Shown: piece by piece, positions 27,201 to 37,526 of the stretch
Position numbering within the stretch: the first letter of the stretch is position 1
Layout of the letters: the number at the start of each line of letters is the position of its first letter
Source: Azolla caroliniana
Taxonomy: Eukaryota > Polypodiophyta
Direction of reading: 5' to 3'
Assembly: GCA_043228905.1 (NCBI GenBank)
Contig: JBHGNT010000016.1
Coordinates: 2,604,001 to 2,668,000, forward strand
Length of the DNA: 64,000 bases
Notes under the pieces: generated by a model
The model's input: only the letters and a program-made list of their open reading frames with translations
What the model was told of the DNA's origin: nothing
Database searches by the model: none
Program-made: the position numbers and the translations under genes

Positions 27201-28680
27201 CATGTTGTCTTCAAGAAAGTCCTACACTATGTGATTAGATTGCATTTATGTATATCCAATCAATATGGAAGTTTCAAATGTAAGCCTACTTAAATGATAT
27301 TCCAAAAAATGGACAAAATCATGTATTGAAAGCCACAAACATGGTCCCTTCATAGCAAGTTAAAGTTGGGCAATCAATAGTTATTCCAATTGTGTTGTAT
27401 CATTTGTCACTCATGTTATGTGTAGGCAACCTCTTATGTGTTTTAGATTATGGCAAATAAAGGAAAATGCGAGCCTTGCTTAAGTGGCATGGAAGCATGT
27501 TTATGCTCCAAAAAGGCTTTGAGAGATAGGAATTTTAAATATATATGATTAGACTCATGTGAGTGTCTCATTCCTTTGAGGAGTGTTTGAGGGGAACCAA
27601 TCATGGAAAATGTAGTGAATCGTGATGAACCGCTTTTGAAACAAGTCTTTGGCTTTAGGGAGAGGTTTCTTGGGACCAATTGATAATTTGTTTTAGGTGT
27701 AGCATGCACAAACTTATTGTGTCCTTCAAGTGAGGTGATGTCTTTTGTAAATACACATGTTTGGCTATTGCAATGCATTTCTTACTTTTGTTGTCCTTGG
27801 TGCAACAAGTTCAGCCATCATTGATGTTGTTTGTGTATAGCCAATGGTAGACTTGTATTTGCATGTTTTTTCTTGGCTTTCCTCCAATCTCTCTATGTGA
27901 TCCATTATTGCCTGAGATTTGGGATGTTGGCACCTATAGTAGCATTTCAAACTACTAGAACTAGATTTGTGATTTCCAAAAAATAAAGGCCCGTTTGATT
28001 GAGGATTCAAGGATTGTCTACATTGCAAAGTCAAATCTCTCATTTTCTGGATTCATCAATCAAGGTTGATTGACCATTTGCAAGACATGACCCAAAACAA
28101 ATTCAAAACAAGTGACATAGACATGAGTGGAATCATGTGTTGAGATGGGTTGGCATTCCAATATTCCACTCAGAGCTAAGGTTTTCATTTAGAGGGTTAT
28201 GGTTGGGGATTACACATCATTTGATCACTTGGCCATTGTATAGACAATCACTTTCCAAAGCTCGAATCTATGTCACTTCCACCACATTTGAAGATAATGT
28301 TTCAATTCTTGAGGTACTAGGGTTTATAGCATAAATGGAGGATGTGGAATGCCTTTGTATTTGATGCACAAGCAGGATGCAAAGACCAACCAGGCAATTG
28401 AAAGGCAATTAGCTTCAGCAATTCTTGATGTTAGAAACTTCAGGGTGGTTGTTGCATGAGGTTCAAACATGTATTTTGGTCCAAGACCACATTCAAAACT
28501 TGTGTTGGCCCCTTCAGCAAACAGTCTCATAGGAGGTGTACATGACCCTATATGGATCCTTTGGTCTCTTGGGTTCTTTGTAGTTTGCTTCCCATAATTA
28601 ATTAAGAAATGAGAATGTGAATGAGAATTAATTAATATAACTGTGTTTAAGAAATCAACCATTTGTTACAATAGATAATC
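24225..28680. other. Intergenic with short tandem duplications
   Basis: No gene was recognised. About 50 bp around GCATGTAGCTAAGCCAACCCA is present twice at about 25675-25765. A 120-bp unit starting CACTCATTATG is present at 25891-26010 and again at 26011-26143, where its CA tract has expanded ((CA)n at 26051-26074). Short frames at 27.4-28.7 kb show no known motif. Confidence 0.45.
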
Positions 28681-28685
28681 ACAGT

Positions 28686-28700
28686 TTTTATTATTGAATA
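28686..28700 (-). terminator. Possible polyadenylation signal of the glyoxalase gene
   Basis: On the minus strand, about 300 bases past the glyoxalase stop codon, AATATTCAATAATAAA contains an AATAAA hexamer. Position and motif fit a polyadenylation signal, but AT-rich DNA makes such hexamers common. Confidence 0.3.
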
Positions 28701-28999
28701 TTTATATAAAAGCATTTACAACCGGATGAAGAAAATATTATGTCCCTAGATTTAGACAAGACATTTTCTCCCTTGCTTAACAATAGTACCCCATCACCTC
28801 TATCCTCTAAATCATCAGTTGATTTTCCACATTCTAAACAAGGCTCTCTTTTTAAATCGAAAAATCAAACGACCAAAAATCGAAAACAACTCGACCTTTT
28901 AAATAGCTTCTTTGCATCACGTTCACTTTGGAAGCCTATCCACTCCAGCACTTTTCATGAATGTCTCTAATCAAGTTCTTTTTCATGTTTGTTTGGGTT

Positions 29000-30977
29000 T
29001 TACTCTAGCTCCTTCAAAAAGTCTTTGTTGTCCACAAAAACCTGTCACAGTTCCATAAAATCAATCAATCCATCCATCTTCCTGTTGCCATACATAGATA
29101 ACAAATCTTCAACTTGAATCAATCAATCTGCCACACTCAGAAATATTACAGGTTTTTCTGATTAATTTTGACAAGTGCCCAAAGATTATGTTAAAGCATT
29201 TTATTAGAGCAAGCCATGGTCAAGTACACATTCAATTGGATCCAATAAAGGTTAATGGTTCTCTTCCGACAATAATCAAAGAATCAATCAATCTGCCTCC
29301 CTCAGAAATATTACAGGTTTTTCTGAATACTTTTGACATTACAACAATGTCCAAACATCAGGGTAAAGCATTCTATTAGTGCAAGCCACATTCATGTAGA
29401 CACTCAATTGAATCCAATGAAGGTAGTGGTTCTCTTCAGAGAATAATTATGCAAATAGATAGATTTCACCAGTTTAGGGTTCATAAATAGATACATAGAT
29501 AGATAGATAGATTTTATTATTGACTTTAAAGGTCAAATATGACCTATGAGATAAAAAATAGAACATTTTCATGTAGCACATGTGAAAGTGAGCAGTGACT
29601 CTTGATGTTCAAGAACTTTACTAATGAATGTTATAATCAATAGTGCACAACATGGTTGTGAGAAAAATTTGTGAGGGACTTTTTTGAATCTTAAGCATGT
29701 ATTCAACAACCCTACCCATGGCCATGATCTCAATGGGAAGTGATCCTGTCTCAAGGAGTAGGAGGGTGTATCAAGGTTGTTAGGTACGTTAGATACGATA
29801 CAGATACCATACGTATATAACGTATTAATACGCGTATAGTACCTCCCAATTTAAAAATACGTTAAATACGTTTTTTAATATGTTAAATACATATAAAATA
29901 TGTATTTTACGTATAGTACGTTACATCTAGAATTTGAAAATTATTTACCTTTCTAAAAAATATTTGTAATATTGTAAAAAGCATCTATGTTTACACAATT
30001 TTGTGATGCACATTATAGGTCTACATCCTAAAATGCATATAAAACATTTAAACATTTCACATCTTAAAATACTTATAATATGGATGTCGACATTCATTTG
30101 TTCTATAAATCAGTGTAAGTGTGTATCACGATATTCTACTTCAAATTGTAATTATTTACGATTATGCCCTCATAGATTGAGGAATCGTCTACAATTATCA
30201 CACTCATTATAGGTTTCTCTCTTCATTTCTCTCTTCTTCATCTTCATCTTCATCTTCTATCTTCTGTGATTATCACACTCAGAGTCAAGACAGGTTTCTA
30301 TCGTCTTTTCTCTTCTTTTTTTCTTCTTTGTCATCGTCATTTCTTCTGTTCTCCATTCTTTTTCACTAAAATCTTTTTTTTCTTTTGCTTTTTGTTGGGA
30401 TTTTACTTACATTTTTTTAGAGATACGTATTACACCTGTTTTTTCAAATGTACGTTAAATACCATATTGGACAAATGTACATGATATTTGACTGAACAAC
30501 ATTGAGATATAATACGTACTATACAAATTATGAGGTACTATACGTATTTAGACGTTAAATACGGGTACGTAAACAACCATGGGGTGTATGGCGTTTGTTT
30601 CTTGGCTTGGTAGAAACTTCGTCATCGTCATTTCTTCTGTTCTCTCTTTTTCACTAAAATCCTTTTTTTCTTTTGCTTTTTGTTGGGATTTTACTTACAT
30701 TTTTTTAGAGATACGTATTACACCTGTTTTTTCAAATGTACGTTAAATACCATATTGGACAAATGTACATGATATTTGACTGAACAACATTGAGGTATAG
30801 TACGTACTATACAAATTATGAGGTACTATACGTATTTAAACGTTAAATACGGGTACGTAAACAACCATGGGGTGTATGGCGTTTGTTTCTTGGCTTGGTA
30901 GAAACTTCGTACAAAAATGCTTTTGGACGTTTTTAAGCTATTTCCAAGTAGACTTAAGGGATGCTACCACCCCATAC

Positions 30978-31032
<55 letters not shown>

Positions 31033-31265
31033 ATTATCGTCTTCGGAGGTCAAATATGACCTATGAGACCAAAAATATTACATTTCACATAATACGTGTG
31101 AAAGTGAGTAGTGACTCTCGATGTTCAAGAACTTTACCAATGAATGTTGCAATCGAGAGTGCACATTGTGGTTGTGAGAGGAATTCATGCAAGGATTGGG
31201 CTCAGTCAAAGAGATGTGGAAAGCATGGTCGAATATGATCAAAGGCAGAGCATTGTATCATATTT

Positions 31266-31310
<45 letters not shown>

Positions 31311-34300
31311 TAGCATTCTCATGCCTGAAATTACAATATAGAAAATGCACATGTATTCTTTGCATTGTTGAAACCCTAATTTCTGAAATAACAGAAATTA
31401 TTACAATATGTGAACCAGCCACATAATTAGGTTTCTGTGAACTAATTCGATAAGATAGAGAACAACACCACGATATTGAAAAGCCTAATTTCAGAAACCC
31501 TAATATTGACAAAAAAAGGACTGCCAAACAAGGGAATCCTAAATCTGCTGCCTACACAAGGGCTGTCCCTTCATATTGTTTGAAATTGTTTATTGTTTAT
31601 ATAGAGAAGAAAAAAATGTCCCTCTAATCAGAAGTCTCTGATGCATCTGTTCATTCTTTAGGGATACCATAGACAGAAATTGGGAAAAGGTCACAAACAC
31701 GAGAGCAACACACCTTAAGGGCAGTAGATAAGGCTTCCCAAGATAAAATGCTGGATACAAAATGTTTCCAGGCACACACGTACTAAATTTGTGACAAGTT
31801 AGTTTTTGAACTCATGTCCAACCAATCATATATGTTTCATAAATCATTTCCTTGTCCTCCCAAACCGCCCCCCCCCCTTGCCACTTGTGTAGTAAATAGC
31901 AATTATTTTACCTGCTTCTCTTTGTCTAAATTATAAGGAAAACACATCAAGATTCAGGATCGAGACAACATGCTGAATATTGGCATCTAAATTAGGAGTG
32001 GTATATGTTGTTTTCTAAGAAACCTAAGGTGAAGCCACATCAAGAATCAGAACCTGAAGAACACAGATATCACAATACTGACCGATTTCCAACCATCTGG
32101 ATCAAGGCATGCGAAAATCTTGGTATTGATCCCCGGAAGTGGTCCAGGCTCTCGGGTTATTTTTCCTCCTGCTGCTCTCACAGCCTCAGCTGTTTTGTAT
32201 ACATCATCGGTTCCTATGGCAACCTGTAAATTATAATCATCACCATAATTAATGGTAATCATAACGTAATACAGTTATTTCCCTTAGGTTCAATACCTAA
32301 AAGAACGGTCATATAAAGCGAACAAAAGACTGAAAATCAACATTGAAATCCTCAGCAATTGTTTCGGATTCAGGGTTTAAAATGAAACAAAATTTGTTTT
32401 AATGTTTCCTCAAATACTGCATTATACCTGGCCATATGCGTTGCCCTTCTCATACTCAGTTACTCCATAGTTATAGGTCAATTCCAAAACTGGGAATTTG
32501 TCCTCTGGACCATAGCCTAGCATTGCTAATGTATACTAAAAGGACACAATAATAGAACGATTTAGTCCTCGAGAAGCAATGATCTGTTATCCAATATAAC
32601 CACATACAGACCTTGTATTCTGGGTTATCACGTGTTCGGAGAAGTTGCATTCCAAAAGCCTGGGATACAATCATTATTAGAGTAATTGTAGAAAACCAAT
32701 GACATTCAATCTGATCATCTCTGAAAACCAAGGTACATAGATAAAGACATATTTTCTGCTAAAACTTGATAGCTCAATCATCATCACCTACTCTGAACAA
32801 TACATTTTAAAGAAAAAAACAGCAATAAAACCCTAAGTAGCCTCTGATTAATGACTATTTAGGAATGAGTGGTATTTGTATGATTGTAGAAAACCAAAAC
32901 ACATACATACATCCTGGTTGTGCTCTTGTAAAGATTTGAGTCCAAAATGCACTAATAAATCTGAATAATTATTGTTGACTATCCATCAGTAACCCCCTAA
33001 ATTAGAACAACTCATGAACAATGTGGTAAGCCAATTGATGAGTTGTCATTGTATTTTAAGCTGTAATGAATTCAGTTAGCTTTGTTAAAAGATCAATAAC
33101 AATCCACGTCTAGTAGTGACAGCCAGTATAAAACTTGAACCCACATAAACAAATTTAGTTCAAAACATATTAATTACTCATTTGGGCATTCACATGTGAG
33201 GGAAAACACAATTGAACAAATGTTCTAGATTACTCAAATGAATATCCATGTTAGTCTAAGGCAAGCAAACTCGTTTGAGTTGTTTGCGGCTGATAAAAAA
33301 TAGAGCATATGGACAAAGAAGAGAAAGGCGCCATATATGTTTTCTGAAAACCAAGTATATACATAGAGACATACTTTCTCGTAAAACTTGATAGCTCGAT
33401 CAAGATCGCCCACTCTTAACATGACCTGACAAAGCGGCTCCGGAGTTGGTCCCCTTTGAATTAGTTCAAATTTGTAACCATCTGGGTCTTCTATGAACGC
33501 TATCACAGAATTTCCACCCTTGACAGGACCTGGTTCTCTTGACACATAGCCGCCCTTAGCTTTAATAAGCTCTACTGTCTTATAAACCTGAAAACAAATC
33601 ATTTTTTGCAAAAACCTTTACTACTGTTTTTCATCAGAATTTATTGCTTCCTTATAGTCATTTTGAGAAAATCAACAAGTCATACAAATGAATAGTAATA
33701 ATATGAATGAAAATATTATATTTTAGGCCTCAGAATTCAACTGAATTGATTTGCAAAAGAAAATATTTCTTGCATCTGAATTAACATTAAGAGAGAAGTC
33801 ACAAAACAAATAGGGGTGAATGGTTGCGTGCAAAATAATTGTGGTGTAAATTGTGGTGTATATAGACCTCAGGATTCAGGCGAAATTGATCTGAAAACAA
33901 ATATATTGCTTGCTTATTGACATCTAGAAAAATGGCACAAAAAGAAATACACATAAATAAGGATAATTCTTGAAAACTGTATTATCTAGACCTTTAAAAT
34001 TATATTTTATGAAATATTTATTAACACTTCACAAAAAGCGGCTCAAAACAAATATAGGTAAACAATATCATAAATGAAGATAGCGATACATAGACTTATA
34101 TGAAATTTCCCAAATAGAATTTGCACATTTTTACATGGGAATGCAAACTTACATCTTCCACTGCAATTCCAAAATGACCAAAACCTGACCCCAAATTATA
34201 TTTCTCTACACCGTAATCTGAAACAAATATGTCATAAATCCTAATAAATTGTGTGTGCATGGAAAATAAGCCATAAAGCAGACTCATAGAGCAAAAAAAT

Positions 34301-35610
34301 TCAGAACAGACACATATATGCTTACTGTAGGTCAACTCGACAACAAAGTGTGAATCTTCTGGACCATATCCAAGGAAAGCATTTGTATACCTTTCATCTG
34401 GTATATCTCGTTTCCGCAGGAGCTTCATCCCAAGGCATTCGGTATAAAATCTGTACATTTTATGTTAAAAAAATCCTTGAGAGCGAAGGCAACACAAAAT
34501 CAAGTTCCATGACTTTGTTTGAACTGGAAAACACACTTGATAGTTTTGTCCAAATCTCCAACTCGGTAGACTACATGAAGTAATCTTCTATTGTCTTCCT
34601 TTGCCCATTCCGTGATACTCTCATTGCTTGCCATAGCTTCTGTTCCAACCATGTTTGCCATTGTAGAGAGGGGAAGAACGTTCTTCAAATGCTGAAGACA
34701 GAAGCCTGCAGACACAGATATCAAGATTATTGATTTATATCCAGCATATGTTCATGACTGAATTCTCAAGGAAAATACGAGACATTACATGCTAAAGCAC
34801 AATGCAAAACCGATGTCTTCATATGTCCTATGAGAGATTTCCGACTCACTAGCTTGCCTCATTAAAGTTATTAAGTATTCAATAAACAGATATATAAAGA
34901 TCATTAGGAAATTATACGTTGCAATGCATGCATGTTAATGCTAGAATATACGCATAACTTTAAAAACGCACTTTCCACAAATGAACCAAAGAGTTGGAGA
35001 ACATTAACACCCATTATAGAATACAGAAAGAAATAGTTCAAAATGCCCCTAAACAAATATCACAAGGGGCGATTCTTAATGTGGACAAATACACATATGC
35101 ATTGTACAGAGCAAGATCATGAACAATAAAACCTCAGAGTGTTGAAAAAAAAAGCATTGCCATACATTGAATCAGGCGAAGAAAATTAAATTAAACACCA
35201 AATTATTTTCTTTGTTTTTTTGGAATTTTTCTGTGCTAAGATATTGTTTTTCTTATGGTTCTCTTATAGATCTTCTTTATTTCCGTTTACGCATGCATTG
35301 GTCTTCTGCTATTTGAAACACATGGGTTTGCATCGGAAAAAAACTACATACAAAACAGAACAACAAAATGCTGAGTCCATGGAGCAGAGAGAGATGAATT
35401 TCTTTTCCTACCTTGAAGAGAGACGAGACGTCGTGTGATCTGCTTGCTACGAGAAGAAGGGGAAGTGGAAGAGGAAGAGGAAGAGGAGATGTGGAGGAAG
35501 GAAGGGGCGAAAGCTCTGGCCGCGGAGAAAGAAGAGGAGCAGGAACAGGAACAGGAAGATGATGAAGGGAAGGAGTGAAGGTGTGAAGAAGCCATGGCCA
35601 TCATCATCAT
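29000..35610 (-). CDS. Lactoylglutathione lyase (glyoxalase I), chloroplast type, two domains
   Basis: Nine exons join in frame to 369 residues: 35610-35412, 34705-34537, 34450-34326, 34217-34153, 33587-33375, 32659-32612, 32535-32428, 32223-32083 and 29041-29000. The Ser-rich N-terminus ([19 protein letters not shown]) looks like a plastid transit peptide. Two glyoxalase units follow. Domain 1 has [44 protein letters not shown] and [11 protein letters not shown], with metal-ligand type His and Glu positions (HVVY, VELTY, FGHFG, FELI). Domain 2 has [43 protein letters not shown] and [12 protein letters not shown], so the usual His positions are Gln. The last exon encodes [13 protein letters not shown]. 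The enzyme isomerises the methylglyoxal-glutathione hemithioacetal to lactoylglutathione. Plant paralogues are about 350 residues. The start is the first of four Met codons. Confidence 0.92.
29487..29512 (+). repeat. (GATA)n microsatellite
   Basis: GATA units directly bordering the 3' end of a minus-strand LINE tail. It may be the element's simple-sequence tail. Confidence 0.7.
29513..29771 (-). pseudogene. LINE reverse transcriptase tail, distal part
   Basis: One minus-strand frame reads [20 protein letters not shown], then IQKSPSQIF. This continues the family seen at 9311-9535 and at 30582-30979. It lies in the last intron of the glyoxalase gene. The 3' block around GGTCAAATATGACCTATGAGA occurs again at about 31040-31060. 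Confidence 0.5.
29772..30581 (+). mobile_element. hAT-like non-autonomous transposon with 8-bp target duplication
   Basis: The left end CAAGGTTGTTAGGTACG and the right end CGTAAACAACCATG are imperfect inverted repeats (CAAGGTTGTT versus CATGGTTGTT). Subterminal ACGTATAGTACCTC blocks are also inverted. The flanks are GGGTGTAT at 29764-29771 and GGGTGTAT at 30582-30589, a perfect 8-bp duplication as expected of hAT transposases. The interior has no transposase frame. The element interrupts a LINE tail. The related LINE tail at 9327-9340 has a single GGGTGTAT and no insert, i.e. an empty site. Confidence 0.72.
30331..30909 (+). repeat. 291-bp tandem duplication across the MITE right end
   Basis: Unit 1 covers 30331-30621 and unit 2 covers 30622-30909. 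They are nearly identical, both starting TCATCGTCATTTCTTCTG and ending GAAACTTCG. Each contains the right half of the hAT-like MITE plus about 40 bp of flanking LINE sequence, so the duplication came after the insertion. Confidence 0.85.
30582..30979 (-). pseudogene. LINE reverse transcriptase tail, proximal part
   Basis: Minus-strand translation near 30985-30880 gives SLKSTWK, then NVQKHF, then SQETNAIHP. This matches the SIPK.TWKEFE..QKHF family. The MITE and its tandem copy separate it from the distal part at 29513-29771. Confidence 0.5.
30980..31306 (+). repeat. (GA)n microsatellites flanking a second LINE 3' tail
   Basis: GA runs lie at 30980-31028 and 31267-31306. Between them, 31029-31200 is a diverged copy of 29513-29690 (GGTCAAATATGACCTATGAGA, then TGATGTTCAAGAACTTTAC type motifs). 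The arrangement suggests repeated integration of the same LINE 3' end at or beside simple repeats. Confidence 0.7.
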
Positions 35611-35639
35611 AAGTTATAACAACAGATAAGAGACAGAGA

Positions 35640-35709
35640 CAGAGAAAGAGAGAGAGAGAGAGACCACAAACACCCAACACTACTCACACACACATAATCT
35701 CTCTCTTCA

Positions 35710-35740
<31 letters not shown>

Positions 35741-35972
35741 ACAAACACCCAACACTACTCACACACGCATAATCTCTCTCTTCAAGATAGAGAGAGAGAG
35801 AGAGACCACAGACACCCAACACTACTCACACACACATAATCTCTCTCTTCAAGAGAGAGAGAGAGAGACCACAGACACCCAACACTACTCACACACACAT
35901 AATCTCTCTCTTCAAGATAGAGAGAGAGAGAGAGAGAGAGAGACCACAAACACCCAACACTACTCACACAAC

Positions 35973-36023
<51 letters not shown>

Positions 36024-36150
36024 AGGTCGAGCGGGCAAAACTATCATCCATTGCTCATTTGGGTTGATGTCTCTCTCTCTCTCTCTCTCTCTCTCCTCAG
36101 GTCGAGCGGGCAAAACTATCATCCATTGCTCATTTGGGTTGATGTCTCTA
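35640..36150 (-). repeat. Minisatellite of GA/CT plus ACCACAAACACCCAACAC units in the glyoxalase leader
   Basis: About five units of 62-75 bp lie at 35640-35975. Each has ACACCCAACACTACTCACAC, a CATAATCTCTCTCTTCAAG part and a GA run of variable length. They are followed by a long CT run (about 35982-36020) and a 70-bp duplication of GTCGAGCGGGCAAAACTATC flanked by CT runs. The array starts 30 bp upstream of the glyoxalase ATG, so the transcript leader or core promoter lies in or beside it. Confidence 0.85.
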
Positions 36151-36308
36151 GATCCTATAGATAGATAAGCAGATGGATTCGGCCTCCAATAGATTGATAA
36201 TCCGATTGATTGATTGCCGAATTCGCTTGATGTGGCTGATTCTCTAAGCCCGCAATATGTTAAATGAAAACATCATGTAGCAAGATTTGAACTTTTGTGA
36301 CGTTTCTC

Positions 36309-36582
36309 GCTAGTAGATGCATGCTGAGATCGGACGAAATATCTTTCGTGACTTTCTCGCTAGCCGATGTGATATCGTTGTGCATTCAAATATGGCAATT
36401 CATGAATAGAAATAAGGTGTCTTATCACCATACAATGGCTCATTTGCTAGTAGATGCATGCTGAGATCGGACGAAATATCTTTCGTGACTTTCTCGCTAG
36501 CCGATGTGATATCGTTGTGCATTCAAATATGGCAATTCATGAATAGAAATAAGGTGTCTTATCACCATACAATGGCTCATTT
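36309..36582 (+). repeat. Perfect 137-bp direct tandem duplication
   Basis: 36309-36445 and 36446-36582 appear identical by eye, beginning GCTAGTAGATGCATGCTGAG and ending CAATGGCTCATTT. An additional internal similarity TTTCGTGACTTTCTCGCTAG recurs in the sequence just before unit 1. No coding content. Confidence 0.88.
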
Positions 36583-37526
36583 GCTGCAATCACCACTACC
36601 CTCATTGTGAATTGAACTTTACACAATTTTGCATTCTTAACACCCTGACACGATCATTTCTTTATAGCTCCCAAAGGCTTTCGATGTCAATATATTGATT
36701 TTGTAGTCATACTAATATGTCGTGAATTCTACGAATACAATATGCTCCTATGTTTACAGAATCATCATTGTGAAACACGCGGAAGAGCCCCTTAGGCATG
36801 AACCCCCATCAATTATCTTGTTGCGCCACAAAATACATTGATTGCCTATCAAAATGACAAAGCTTATATGCCTCCATGTGTATTGTGGATTGTTAATTAG
36901 GAATTGCTGTCTAGCATGGAGGTAATGAATGTAGATGGCGTTCATATACACATGACGGGCAGTTTGCAATGACCATAGTTACAAATCGGTTTGACATGTA
37001 CATAGTTAACATGCAATTTCTTTTGTTTTTGGCATTTTCACTTTTATTAAGTGAGATGCATTAATGCTAGTGTTCCACTTGACACAAGCTTTGCTTGTCA
37101 AATCAGGCTTACCTATGCAAGTGAGCAATTAGAACACAATTTGACCTCAAACACACTCATAAAACAAAACTTGAATGGTAGCCATTCAAAGTGTTGGCTG
37201 GTAAAAACAGAAAAGACAAATTTAGATTCACCATGGGAAAAGGGACTCCTTACAACTTACAACAATAAAGTTAGCATGATCAACTACTTGTGGACAACAA
37301 GAGTGCAAGGGTAATAAATGAGAGATACAAAGAGACTATGTGTGTGTGCCCACGTGTATAAGAATGATGGTGTGATGACTAATGTGCATGGGAGCCGGTA
37401 AGTATACTATGAAGTTAGGAGTATGAGGAGACTTGTCCATTTTGGACATTCTAAAGCTACTAGAAGTGCACGAAGTTACAAAGTTAGAGGAAAACTCGTC
37501 CATTTCGGACACTTGGGTTGGTTAAG
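36583..37526. other. Intergenic, nothing recognised
   Basis: Lies between the glyoxalase leader region and the DUF1685 stop codon. It is presumably partly the DUF1685 3' untranslated region. No further gene or RNA was seen. Confidence 0.4.

Noticed and set aside
27443-28662. Minus-strand open frames between the MITE and glyoxalase 3' end
   Set aside because: No start context, splice pattern or family motif supports a gene.
31590-31775. Candidate glyoxalase last exon containing [10 protein letters not shown]
   Set aside because: It only vaguely resembles the expected VFVDN..FLKELE end; the true match is at 29041-29000.
35447-35967. Several minus-strand open frames with repeated VCVSSVGCLWSLSLSL
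   Set aside because: They are translations of the GA/CT minisatellite and carry no protein-family features.
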